A model generated the notes under the pieces. That model saw only the letters and a list, made by a program, of their open reading frames with translations. It was not told the DNA's origin and did not search any database. The translations under genes and the position numbers were made by a program. A DNA stretch of 11,176 nucleotides from Anaerolineae bacterium (GTDB lineage: Bacteria; Chloroflexota; Anaerolineae; B4-G1), in contig JADHWW010000168.1 in NCBI GenBank assembly GCA_016783285.1, forward strand, positions 1-11,176. Direction: 5' to 3'. Each line of letters begins with the position of its first letter. Position 1 is the first letter of the stretch. Below are positions 1 through 6,995 of this stretch, piece after piece.

Positions 1-2
1 TC

Positions 3-134
3 CTGGCCAAACAACAGGGGTTGATTCCCTCAGCCGCAGACGTTCTGCGCTCTGTGCTCAACATCGGCTTTCGCCTCGACGAGAATGTCGTTCGAGAAGC
101 GCTGTCTCGCACGGTGGGCGAAAAATGGGAGTGA
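3..134 (+). CDS. DUF3368-type PIN-like toxin, C-terminal end (partial)
   Basis: The reading frame enters from the left edge and stops at TGA 132-134, giving 43 residues. They read LAKQQGLIPSAADVLRSVLN, then a GFRLDENVV segment and a short charged tail. The pattern 'a small residue, K, Q/R, G-L-I-P, a helix, G-F-R-L' is typical of the C-terminus of DUF3368 proteins, which are PIN-like nucleases usually encoded beside a small UPF0175-type antitoxin. The acidic catalytic residues would lie upstream of the window and cannot be checked. It is followed directly by another decayed toxin-antitoxin locus, which fits a defence or TA-rich junk region. The family call rests on pattern memory of a short tail, so it is moderately sure; that the frame is coding is more certain. 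Confidence 0.62.
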   Translation: MAKQQGLIPSAADVLRSVLNIGFRLDENVVREALSRTVGEKWE

Positions 135-209
135 TGTCAGGCACCGTAACGTCAAGCATCGAACAAACCTCTTCCCGACGCGCGTATGAGCGAGCGAAGA
201 ACGCCATAG

Positions 210-446
210 TTTGGTTCCGTGCCATGCGACGATTCTGGAGCTGACAGCGATGTAGATGTGCTGGTGGAGTTCGCCCCGCGTGCGCATTGGACGCTGTTTG
301 ATCTGGTATACATGCAGGACGAACTCAAGGAGATACTCGGACGTGAGGTGGACCTCGTCAGCCAGCGGGGTATAGAGAGCAGCCGCAACTATCTCCGACG
401 CAAACAGATACTCGATTCGGTGGAGGTGATTCATGTTGCGGGATAG
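210..446 (+). pseudogene. Decayed MNT-type nucleotidyltransferase (MntA-like antitoxin)
   Basis: The frame reads F-G-S-V, then SDVDVLVEF, then a helical tail ending VIHVAG and TAG at 444-446. G-S followed by S-D-x-D is the nucleotide-binding core of minimal MNT nucleotidyltransferases, the antitoxins that AMPylate HEPN toxins in MntA/HepT pairs. The N-terminal helix of about 30 residues that normally precedes F-G-S is missing in this frame: a TAG stands at 207-209 directly before the phenylalanine codon. Upstream sequence in other frames does not restore a convincing start. A GTG at 219 could open a 75-residue protein, but it would lack the G-S motif. I therefore call it a frameshifted or truncated remnant. 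The start of a HepT-like gene overlaps its 3' end at 433, the usual arrangement for this pair. Confidence 0.6.
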
Positions 447-460
447 AGAAAGCATGACCG
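433..460 (+). pseudogene. Stub of HepT-like HEPN toxin gene
   Basis: ATG at 433 overlaps the end of the MNT remnant by 14 bases and opens with MLRDRESM. HepT-like HEPN toxins often begin in this way, with a charged L-R-D-R-E/D stretch, and overlap the upstream MNT gene. After about eight residues the resemblance stops, and from 470 the DNA belongs to a repeated promoter element. No R-x4-6-H HEPN motif follows. The frame stays open to 711, but its composition after 470 does not look like protein. The likeliest reading is that the toxin gene was cut off by insertion or deletion at about 455-470. Confidence 0.4.
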
Positions 461-469
461 AAAAGACTG

Positions 470-522
470 TGGCCGGAGTGAGGTTGACGAGGCTTGTTGT
501 TCTTGGTACAATGACAGTGGAG
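470..522 (+). repeat. 53-bp dispersed direct repeat, copy 1 (promoter-bearing)
   Basis: This segment matches 1053-1105 at 48 of 53 positions by hand alignment, with no gaps, and both copies are in the same orientation. The shared part spans the sequence upstream of the -35 box, the 17-bp spacer and the -10 box. The copies are 583 bp apart and bracket the coding remnant and the 22-bp array. The 3' boundary is sharp, since similarity ends after TGGAG. Confidence 0.8.
484..512 (+). promoter_or_regulatory. Sigma70-type promoter, copy 1
   Basis: A -35 box TTGACG (484-489) and a -10 box TACAAT (507-512) are separated by exactly 17 bases, close to the housekeeping consensus. It sits inside repeat copy 1 (470-522). 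No intact gene follows; the nearest downstream coding-like sequence is the remnant at 612-779. Confidence 0.6.
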
Positions 523-611
523 CGCCCAGTGTTGCCAACGGGAGGAAGTAGAGGCGGCGAGTATGGGAAGCCTGTCGCCCGCATCGTGCACCAGGTTCAG
601 CCAGCGGCGAT

Positions 612-779
612 GTGTCTGAAGGAGCTGCTGGCCACCGGCTGGACACGGCACTCAAGAACCGGCTCAATGCCCCTGGGGCCTTCCGGGGCGAGATCGAGAA
701 CCGGGATATGATCGGCAAGACGGCGGACGACCTCGTTGCCCGCTGGAACGCTGAGCATCCCGACGTCCCGGTAGTGTAG
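612..779 (+). pseudogene. Unrecognised short coding remnant
   Basis: In the frame ending at TAG 777-779, the stretch from about 648 reads as protein: ALKNRLNAPGAFRG, then EIENRDMIGKTADDL, then VARWNAEHPDVPVV. It has G/C-rich third positions like the real genes here. A GTG at 612 could start a 55-residue product, but no clear ribosome-binding site precedes it. The frame upstream to 552 is open without protein-like composition. It looks like the C-terminal end of a lost gene or a very small gene served by promoter copy 1. I do not recognise the family. Confidence 0.3.
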
Positions 780-847
780 CGGCGCGCTGAGCGAGGGGGC
801 CGGGGTTCTGTGGCGCCGGTCCCGGGCTCCACTCCTGCCCAAGGCAG

Positions 848-1001
848 AATCATCGGCGAGAATTGGTCAGATTCTCGCCGAGAAATGGTTGGATTCTCGC
901 CGAGAATTGGTCAGATTCTCGCCGAGAATTGGTCAGATTCTCGCTGAGAATCGGAGCAATCATCGGCGATGTTTCAGGCAATCATCGGCGACGATCCGGC
1001 G
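848..1001 (+). repeat. 22-bp phased tandem repeat array (7 units) with palindromic core
   Basis: Seven units start at 848, 870, 892, 914, 936, 958 and 980, each exactly 22 bp after the last. The central units carry ATTCTCGCCGAGAAT, a near-perfect palindrome with 7-bp arms around one central base, followed by a TGGTCA-type spacer. The outer units (848, 958, 980) carry the variant AATCATCGGCGA. Units at 892 and 914 are identical over 22 bp, while the edges are more diverged, as in an array growing from its middle. The period is about two helical turns, so bound proteins would line up on one face of the DNA. It lies 60-220 bp upstream of the promoter that drives the downstream cluster. It could be an operator or iteron array, a hairpin-forming RNA, or a selfish short repeat. 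Confidence 0.85.
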
Positions 1002-1052
1002 CAAAGGGCAGCACGGTGGTGGATGCATCAGGTCGTGCCCCCGTGGGCTCTC

Positions 1053-1105
1053 TGGCCGGAGTGAGGTGGACGAGGGTTGTTGTTCTTGGTACAATGGCGA
1101 TGGAG
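1053..1105 (+). repeat. 53-bp dispersed direct repeat, copy 2 (promoter-bearing)
   Basis: This is the second copy of the element at 470-522, with five differences, one of which changes the -35 box from TTGACG to TGGACG. It lies directly upstream of the gene cluster. Confidence 0.8.
1067..1095 (+). promoter_or_regulatory. Sigma70-type promoter, copy 2, for the FtsK/WXG100 cluster
   Basis: A -35-like TGGACG (1067-1072), a 17-base spacer and the -10 box TACAAT (1090-1095) lie 85 bases upstream of the first cluster gene. The -35 box is one base weaker than in copy 1, so expression may depend on an activator. The phased 22-bp array ends 65 bases upstream of this -35 box and is well placed to act as the regulatory site. 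Confidence 0.55.
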
Positions 1106-1180
1106 TGTTCAACACTTTCAGACGGTTGACTGATGGGGACACGAGACAACCGCTTGCCTGCGAAATTGAGGAGGTAGGCT

Positions 1181-1621
1181 ATGCCATCCGACAAAGAATT
1201 TATCCGTGAAATCGAAACTCACGTCACCACGTTGGTCCAAACCGTGGCGGCCGCCGAGGACTACTACAAGCAGTACATAGCAGAGATCGAACGCGCTCTG
1301 CAGGAGCGGTTGGCCACTAACCAAGCTGAATATGACCAGGCGATGGATCGTATCCAGCAAGAACACCAACAGGCCGTAGAGGCAGTGCGCCAGGAACTGC
1401 GGGAGGTAGAGCAGGCGTGCGGCCTGTGGGCCACCGCGTGGGATGACCCAGCCTGGGAGACGTTCGAGTCCGATCTGGAAGCGCCGGTGCCTTATCTTAC
1501 CCGATTGGGTCAACTGAAGGTGTCGGGCGCACTTGAGCAACCCGGCAAATCTATGAGCATAGCTGAGATTGCTGCAGCCGCAGTGGTTGTTGAACCTGTA
1601 ACTCAGCGGAAGGGTCGTTAG
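1181..1621 (+). CDS. Coiled-coil protein, probable accessory subunit of the downstream FtsK-like ATPase
   Basis: The 146-residue product starts at ATG 1181 with a strong AGGAGG at 1169-1174, six bases upstream. Residues 5-80 are rich in E, Q, A and R in heptad-like order and should form a long coiled coil. They are followed by a tryptophan-containing segment (LWATAWDDPAWETFESDL, about residues 84-101) and a small tail ending in an alanine-rich helix. There is no signal peptide and no membrane segment. It is the first gene of the cluster, 94 bp upstream of the ATPase gene. I recall, without being able to check, long FtsK/SpoIIIE-domain proteins in which a coiled-coil and W-rich N-terminal region precedes the ATPase modules. 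If so, this gene is the detached N-terminal part. Function otherwise unknown. Confidence 0.75.
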   Translation: MPSDKEFIREIETHVTTLVQTVAAAEDYYKQYIAEIERALQERLATNQAEYDQAMDRIQQEHQQAVEAVRQELREVEQACGLWATAWDDPAWETFESDLEAPVPYLTRLGQLKVSGALEQPGKSMSIAEIAAAAVVVEPVTQRKGR

Positions 1622-1715
1622 TGGATGCGCGGCCGATAGTGTTAGACGCCGCTTTGGCATCTGCGGTGTTATTGCCCTTGTGATCTGGTAGCATGGCACA
1701 CTGGGGAGGTTGATG

Positions 1716-4217
1716 ATGCCCAATGCTAGGCCGCCGTTATATCGTACTCGCAAACTGAACATTCATCGCACGCTGACCACCCCAGCGTTGCTCCCCATCA
1801 TCGGCGGGCGCAATGTCCTCATCAAAGCGGCCGGAGCGGCCAAGGATCAGGCCGTTCAAGGCATGCAATCGCTTATCCTGCGCCTGCTGGCGACGGTCCC
1901 GCCGGGCAAGCTCCGCCTGCTCCTCGTTGACCCCGTGGGCCTGGGGCAGAACGTGGCTGGCTTCATGCATCTGTCCGACTACATGGAAGACCTGGTGGGC
2001 GGCAAAGCCTGGACTGAACGCAGTCACATCGAGCAACGCCTGGCTGATCTCTCCGAGCACATGGAGATGGTGATCCAGAAATACCTGCGCAACCGCTATG
2101 CCTCGATGGAGGACTACAACGCTGAGGCCGGCGAGGTGGCCGAGCCATATCGCCTGCTGGTGGTGATGAACTTTCCGGTGAACTTCACCGACGACGCCGC
2201 CCGGCGGCTGGTCAGCATTGCCACCAACGGTCCCCGCTGCGGTGTCTATGTGCTGGCTACGGTGGACACCAAGCAGCCGTTGCCGCACGGCTTCAACTTA
2301 GCGGACCTGGAGCGGACAGCCACAGTCATCGCCTGGGATGGCAAGCGCGTCGTGTGGCAAGACGACGATTTCCGGGATGCGATCCTGGAACTGGACACGC
2401 CGCCGATGGCACGGTTCGAGCGCATCGTTAGAGCCGTGGGGGCAGCCGCCAAAGAGGCCAGCAAAGTCGAAGTGCCTTTCGAGCGGATTATCCTACCTCC
2501 GGAGGCCTGGTGGCAGGCCGACACCCGTCGGGGAATCAGAGCACCTATCGGCCGGGTGGGAGCACGAGGCATCCAATACTTCGAGGTAGGCGAGGGGACA
2601 GCACAGCACGTCTTGGTGGCCGGTCGTACCGGTTCCGGCAAGAGCAATTCTATGCATGTGCTCATCAACAGCCTGGCTACCACTTACCCACCAGAGGAGC
2701 TGGAACTCTACCTGGTGGACTTCAAGAAGGGCGTGGAGTTCAAGCCTTACGCCGTCCACCAACTGCCTCACGCCCGGGTGGTGGCCATCGAGAGCGAGCG
2801 GGAGTTCGGTTTGAGCGTGCTAGAAGGGCTGGACACCGAGTTGCAGCGGCGCGGGGAGGCTTTCCGCAGCACCGGTTGCAACGACTTGGAGGAGTACCGG
2901 CGGAAAGTCGGCCAACGGTTGCCTCGCATCTTGCTCCTGGTGGACGAGTTCCAGGAGTTTTTTACCTACGATGACCGGCTGGCGACCGAGGCCAATCTCA
3001 TCCTTGACCGGCTGGCCCGCCAAGGCCGTGCCTTTGGCATCCACATCCTCTTGGGGTCCCAGACCCTAGCTGGCGCCTACACGCTGGCCCGCAGCACGAT
3101 GGACCAGATGGCCGTACGCATCGTCTTGCAGTGCAGCGATGCCGACTCCCGCTTGATCCTGGCCGATGACAATCCTGCTGCCCGGTTGCTCTCCCGCCCT
3201 GGGGAGGCCATCTACAACGCTGCCAGCGGGCTGGTAGAGGGTAACACACTGTTTCAGGTCGCCTGGTTGCCGGATGAGAAAAGAGAGGGTTATCTCCAGC
3301 GCATCCGACAGATGGCAGAACGCTCCGGCGCGCTAGCCCGGCCGCCCATCGTGTTCGAAGGGAACGAGCCGGCGCAGTTGGAGGACAACCAGTCCCTGCA
3401 GAGTCTTCTGGCCGCACCCGGTTGGCCCGAGCGAGCCCGCAGCGTCCCGGCCTGGCTGGGGGAGCCGGTGGCCATCAGGCCGCCGACGGCTGCCCGCTTC
3501 CGCCGCCAGGGGAGCAGCAACTTGATCGTCGTGGGACGCGACGAAAGTGCAGCTATAGGCATGCTCATCGCCGCGCTGCTCAGCCTGGCCGTCCAACATC
3601 GGCCCGAGGAGGCCCGCTTCGAGGTGATAGACCTGACGACCTACGATGCGTCCTGGGCCGAGGTGCCGGAGATCCTGGCCGACATCCTGCCGCACCCCAT
3701 TCAAGTGCGGGGCCGCCGGGACGTGGCTGGCACCATCGGCGAAATCAACACACTGGTGAACGAGCGGTTGGAACAAGAACGGGCCGGGGGGCCGGCAATC
3801 TATCTCGTCATCTTGGGGGTGCACCAGGCACGAGCCTTGCGCCATGAGGAAGGCGCTTTCTTCCCAAGGTATGACCAAGAGTCGCTGTCCAACCCCGCCC
3901 AGCAGTTCGCGAGCATCCTGCAGGAGGGGCCGGAGGTAGACGTCCACGTCCTGGCCTGGTGTGACACCTACGCCAGTCTGACCCGCTTCCTGGACCGCCG
4001 GGCCATCGGCGAGTTCGGGATGCGGGTGGCACTGCCGATGAGTGCCGAGGAGTCCAGCAACTTGCTGGATGATTCCGTAGCGGCCAAACTGGGCTGCCCC
4101 AACCGGGCCATCTTCTACGATGAGGCGCAGGTTGGCGTCCTGGAGAAGTTCCGCCCTTACCGGGTGCCTGAAGTGACCTGGTTGGAAAAGGTGGGAAGGA
4201 TGCTGCGGGAACGGTGA
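1716..4217 (+). CDS. FtsK/SpoIIIE-family ATPase with three tandem ATPase-like modules (EssC/EccC-like)
   Basis: The product has about 833 residues. I chose ATG 1716 because GGGGAGG at 1703-1709 sits six bases upstream; ATG 1713 and TTG 1710 are alternatives. Module 1 (about residues 25-240) has an ATPase-like layout, but its P-loop position reads AAGAAKDQA and lacks the GKS/T. Module 2 (about 265-530) is canonical FtsK/SpoIIIE, with Walker A GRTGSGKS at 303-310, YLVDFKKGVEF after it, Walker B LLLVDEF with D410 and E411, and the LGSQTLAG and ADSRLILADDNPAARLLSRPG segments of this family. Module 3 (about 575-825) again has a degenerate P-loop, VGRDESAAIG. No transmembrane helix is present. One active and two degenerate modules in a row recall the ATPases of type VII secretion, and the nearby WXG100-like genes support that. 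The alternative is a DNA pump with another role. Confidence 0.92.
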   Translation: MPNARPPLYRTRKLNIHRTLTTPALLPIIGGRNVLIKAAGAAKDQAVQGMQSLILRLLATVPPGKLRLLLVDPVGLGQNVAGFMHLSDYMEDLVGGKAWTERSHIEQRLADLSEHMEMVIQKYLRNRYASMEDYNAEAGEVAEPYRLLVVMNFPVNFTDDAARRLVSIATNGPRCGVYVLATVDTKQPLPHGFNLADLERTATVIAWDGKRVVWQDDDFRDAILELDTPPMARFERIVRAVGAAAKEASKVEVPFERIILPPEAWWQADTRRGIRAPIGRVGARGIQYFEVGEGTAQHVLVAGRTGSGKSNSMHVLINSLATTYPPEELELYLVDFKKGVEFKPYAVHQLPHARVVAIESEREFGLSVLEGLDTELQRRGEAFRSTGCNDLEEYRRKVGQRLPRILLLVDEFQEFFTYDDRLATEANLILDRLARQGRAFGIHILLGSQTLAGAYTLARSTMDQMAVRIVLQCSDADSRLILADDNPAARLLSRPGEAIYNAASGLVEGNTLFQVAWLPDEKREGYLQRIRQMAERSGALARPPIVFEGNEPAQLEDNQSLQSLLAAPGWPERARSVPAWLGEPVAIRPPTAARFRRQGSSNLIVVGRDESAAIGMLIAALLSLAVQHRPEEARFEVIDLTTYDASWAEVPEILADILPHPIQVRGRRDVAGTIGEINTLVNERLEQERAGGPAIYLVILGVHQARALRHEEGAFFPRYDQESLSNPAQQFASILQEGPEVDVHVLAWCDTYASLTRFLDRRAIGEFGMRVALPMSAEESSNLLDDSVAAKLGCPNRAIFYDEAQVGVLEKFRPYRVPEVTWLEKVGRMLRER

Positions 4218-4249
4218 GGGCCAAGCGAGGCCTGCATGGGAGGTGAACT

Positions 4250-6517
4250 ATGGGCGAACCTGAACTATTGACCCGGCAGCGCCAAGCACTGCGAGCCTTC
4301 CGCCAGGCGGTGGCCGAAACGACCCGGCAGGAGAAGGAAGCCACCAAGCGAGTAGAGGCTGTCGCCGTCAAAGCAAGGGATGATGCCCAGGCCCACATTA
4401 GCCAGGCCCAGGGCTGGCTGGAGGAGGCCAGGGGCGCCTTGAACACGGGTCGCGAGGCTCTGGAACGGCTGAACCTGGTGCACCTGCTGAAGAAGAAAGT
4501 GGCGGCGCCGGGCCTGAAGCCAGGAGTGGATGCCGCAGCCGAACTGAAGCGCAGTGCAGCCACAGCCGGCCGCGCTGCCACCAGTGTTGAGCAGGGCGTG
4601 CAAGCACTGCAACAGTGGCGGGAGGCGCGAGCACGGCGGAGAAAGCGAATGATCGCCATCGCCGTGACCGCTACACTTGCCTGTGTTATTGCTGGGATTG
4701 TGGGGTTCAACCAACTTGCCCCGGCTTGGCGCTACGCCCGTGCTGTCACCGCATTGGAGGCCAGCCAATGGGAGATGGCGCGGCAAGGGTTCACGGCGCT
4801 GGGCGATTATCGCGACGCACCAACAATGGCCAGTGAAACTTACTATCGTGAGGTTGTGCAAGCACTGGAAACGGGGGAATGGGAGAAGGCGAGAGAGGCC
4901 CTGCAACAGATTCCCTCTCATCCTGATGCATCCACATTGCTCAGCGAGAGTCACTACCGGCCAGCCGTAGCAGCCCTTGAAGCCGGGCAATGGGGCACGG
5001 CACGGAACAGGTTGCAGGCATTGGTCTCCTTGGACAGCAATTATGACAGCAATTATAAGGATGCTCAAACCTTGTTGCGGGAAAGCTACTACCGACCCGC
5101 AATGCAAGCGTTTAATGCCGCCGCATGGGAAGAGGCCCGAGTTGAGCTTGGAGCCTTGATCGTATTAGATCCAGAGTACAAGGATACGCAGACCTTACTT
5201 CGGGAGAGCTACTACCGACCTGCAATGCAAGCTCTTGATGCTGGGGCATGGGAAGAGGCCCGAGTTGAGCTTGGAGACTTGATTGCATTAGATCCAGAGT
5301 ACAAGGATACGCAGACCTTACTTCGGGAGAGCTACTATCGGCCAGCAACACAAAGGCTTGATGCTGGGGAATGGGATGCAGCCCGCTCGGCGCTCGAACC
5401 ATTGCTGTTAATTGATGAAGAATACGAGAATGCGCAGACCTTGCTACGGGAGAGCTACTACCAACCAGCGGTGGAAGCGATCCAATCCCGAGAGTGGGCT
5501 AGAGCGGCCGCTCTTATCTTACAGCTACGTCATATTGAGTCCACGTATCGGGATGTTGACGACTTGATCGCGTCACATGACCCGCTGCGTCAGGCGCTCG
5601 TCGCTCTCTACCCAGAGCTCTGGCAGGAGCCGAGGGCAGTGGTTGAACACATTACCTTGGCGGGGCATACAGACTCAGTGAACACCGTCGCCTTCAGTCC
5701 AGACGGCTTGACGCTGATCTCCGGGGCAAATGACAGGACCGTTCGGATGTGGCGGGTCCATGACGGCGCACTGGAGCGTACCCACAGATGGTACTCACAT
5801 ACTGCGAATACCATCACCCTGTCCCCGAGCGGAGACATTATTGCCCTGGAATCCTCAGACCACACCGTGATGCTGCGGTGGGTGTCTGGAGCGACGCACC
5901 TAAGCACATTGGAGGGCCACGAAAACTCGGTGAACAGCGTTGCTTTCGGTGCAGATGGGACGACGCTGGCCTCAGGTTCGGATGACAAGACTGTGCGCCT
6001 GTGGCGGCTTTCCGACGGCATGCTCCTTCGCACCTTCGCGGGACATGCCGGTGGGGTGGAGAGCGTGGCTTTCTCTCCTGATGGATTGACGCTGGCCTCT
6101 GGGTCGAGAGACCGTTTGGTGAGGCTCTGGCAGGTCGCTGATGGTAGCCATCTGCACACTCTTGACGGACACTCTGACGGTGTGCGAAGCGTAGCCTTCT
6201 CCCCTGATGGGGCAGTGCTGGCCTCAGGGTCAAGTGACGGCACCGTGCAGCTTTGGCAAGTGTCGGAAGAGGCACTGCTTCGTACCCTCAAGCCCTCGTC
6301 CATCGTGGGGAGTATGGCTTTCTCCCCTGACAGCACGACTTTGGCAGTCGGGACGGTCGATGGCACTGTGAGTCTGTGGCGAGTTTCCGACGGCAGGCTC
6401 CTGCACACCCTAGAGGGGCACACGGGCGCGGTGAATAGCGTGGCCTTCAGTCCGAATGGGGCGACGCTGGCCTCGGGGTCGGAAGACAACACCGCGCGGC
6501 TGTGGACGGTGCGGTAA
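4250..6517 (+). CDS. Single-pass membrane protein with coiled coil, seven helical (TPR-like) repeats and seven WD40 repeats
   Basis: The 755-residue product starts at ATG 4250, with GGGAGGT just upstream and 32 bp after the ATPase stop. Residues 1-125 are charged, helical and coiled-coil-like. Residues 134-155 form one hydrophobic helix after an R-R-R-K-R-rich stretch, so the N-terminal part should be cytoplasmic and the rest outside by the positive-inside rule, unless topology is reversed. Residues about 162-455 hold seven repeats of 36-45 residues with a Y-R-x-A...W-x-x-A-R...Y-x-D-A-x-x-L-L-x-E-S pattern. Residues about 467-755 hold seven WD40 blades with VAFSPDG, LASGS and VRLW motifs, enough for a closed propeller; blade 2 is the most degenerate. 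No enzyme motif is seen. It is a likely scaffold or docking platform for the ATPase complex. Repeats 4 and 5 are a recent 123-bp duplication. Confidence 0.9.
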   Translation: MGEPELLTRQRQALRAFRQAVAETTRQEKEATKRVEAVAVKARDDAQAHISQAQGWLEEARGALNTGREALERLNLVHLLKKKVAAPGLKPGVDAAAELKRSAATAGRAATSVEQGVQALQQWREARARRRKRMIAIAVTATLACVIAGIVGFNQLAPAWRYARAVTALEASQWEMARQGFTALGDYRDAPTMASETYYREVVQALETGEWEKAREALQQIPSHPDASTLLSESHYRPAVAALEAGQWGTARNRLQALVSLDSNYDSNYKDAQTLLRESYYRPAMQAFNAAAWEEARVELGALIVLDPEYKDTQTLLRESYYRPAMQALDAGAWEEARVELGDLIALDPEYKDTQTLLRESYYRPATQRLDAGEWDAARSALEPLLLIDEEYENAQTLLRESYYQPAVEAIQSREWARAAALILQLRHIESTYRDVDDLIASHDPLRQALVALYPELWQEPRAVVEHITLAGHTDSVNTVAFSPDGLTLISGANDRTVRMWRVHDGALERTHRWYSHTANTITLSPSGDIIALESSDHTVMLRWVSGATHLSTLEGHENSVNSVAFGADGTTLASGSDDKTVRLWRLSDGMLLRTFAGHAGGVESVAFSPDGLTLASGSRDRLVRLWQVADGSHLHTLDGHSDGVRSVAFSPDGAVLASGSSDGTVQLWQVSEEALLRTLKPSSIVGSMAFSPDSTTLAVGTVDGTVSLWRVSDGRLLHTLEGHTGAVNSVAFSPNGATLASGSEDNTARLWTVR
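5033..5056 (+). repeat. 12-bp tandem duplication inside helical repeat 3
   Basis: GACAGCAATTAT occurs twice in a row (5033-5044 and 5045-5056), adding four residues in frame (S-N-Y-D repeated). It makes helical repeat 3 longer than its neighbours. Confidence 0.85.
5084..5329 (+). repeat. 123-bp in-frame tandem duplication (two units)
   Basis: Units 5084-5206 and 5207-5329 differ at about ten positions by hand count, nearly all in the first two thirds. The last 40 or so bases are identical. Each unit codes 41 residues, one helical repeat. Synonymous and non-synonymous changes are both present. Confidence 0.85.
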
Positions 6518-6519
6518 CC

Positions 6520-6573
6520 CTCATCGTATCCGGGTCTTGCTGCGCTCGGCCAGAGAGTGAGTGGGACGATGAG
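6520..6573. repeat. 8-bp inverted repeat between the WD40 gene and the WXG100-like gene
   Basis: CTCATCGT (6520-6527) and ACGATGAG (6566-6573) are exact reverse complements with a 38-base interior. The intergenic space is only 79 bp. It may fold the mRNA between the two genes, but there is no T-tract, so it is not a standard terminator. Confidence 0.3.
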
Positions 6574-6596
6574 CCGAATTCGGATGGAGGAGCAAA

Positions 6597-6869
6597 ATGC
6601 CTCAAGCGATTGTCAACCCGGAGGAACTGCGCCGCTTTGCAGGCAACCTGAAGCAGTTCGACGCCGAACTCCAGAGCAGCATGGCCCGCCTGCAAGCTCA
6701 ATACCATCGCCTGGGCGATACCTGGCGCGATCAGGAACACGCCCGCTTTGCTCAGGAGTTCGAGCAGACCATGCGGGTCCTGCAACGCTTCATTCAGGTC
6801 GCCGAACAACACATTCCGTTCCTACTTCGCAAAGCCGAGGCGGCCGAGGAATACCTGCGCCGACGCTGA
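6597..6869 (+). CDS. WXG100-like small helical protein
   Basis: The 90-residue product starts at ATG 6597 with GGAGG at 6586-6590. It has the length and two-helix hairpin layout of WXG100 (ESAT-6-like) proteins: a first helix (about residues 7-35), a turn GDTWRDQEHARF at about 40-51 with W-R-D where the family has W-x-G, and a second long helix to the end. WXG100 proteins are substrates or adaptors of type VII secretion and bind the FtsK/SpoIIIE ATPase. There is no signal peptide. It lacks a clear Y-x-x-x-D/E export signal downstream of the hairpin, though the tail EEYLRRR has a tyrosine. A second, truncated copy of its 3' end lies at 8074-8124. The family placement is fairly likely; that it is secreted is not shown. 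Confidence 0.8.
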   Translation: MPQAIVNPEELRRFAGNLKQFDAELQSSMARLQAQYHRLGDTWRDQEHARFAQEFEQTMRVLQRFIQVAEQHIPFLLRKAEAAEEYLRRR

Positions 6870-6914
6870 AGGCGAGGTTTGTGATGTCCGCTCGTGGTGG
6901 ACGACACTCCGCCA

Positions 6915-6941
6915 CCCCGCTGAACGGGGACTATCGTCCCC
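6915..6941 (+). promoter_or_regulatory. Two overlapping, mutually exclusive stem-loops
   Basis: CCCCG (6915-6919) pairs with CGGGG (6925-6929) around a 5-base loop, and GGGGAC (6926-6931) pairs with GTCCCC (6936-6941) around a TATC loop. The two stems share the GGGG and cannot form together. They lie between the WXG100-like gene and the start of the inserted two-gene unit. There is no T-run, so this is a possible attenuator-like or processing site only. Confidence 0.3.
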
Positions 6942-6995
6942 CCTCCCCCCGAGCAGACATATTATGTGAGGAATCGCCAGAATAAGGATTTGCAA

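Noticed and set aside
433..711. A 92-residue protein starting at 433 as a real gene.
   Set aside because: After about eight residues it reads through a duplicated promoter element and the composition is not protein-like; only the stub resembles HepT.
848..1001. CRISPR array.
   Set aside because: Units are 22 bp end to end with no variable spacers of CRISPR length and no cas genes nearby.
863..1129. Open frames across the 22-bp array (arginine/serine repeats).
   Set aside because: They are translations of the tandem DNA repeat and have no ribosome-binding site or coding-like codon use.
3808..4710. Long minus-strand open frame opposite the ATPase and WD40 genes.
   Set aside because: It overlaps two well-supported plus-strand genes and has no family-like motif; high GC gives long shadow frames.
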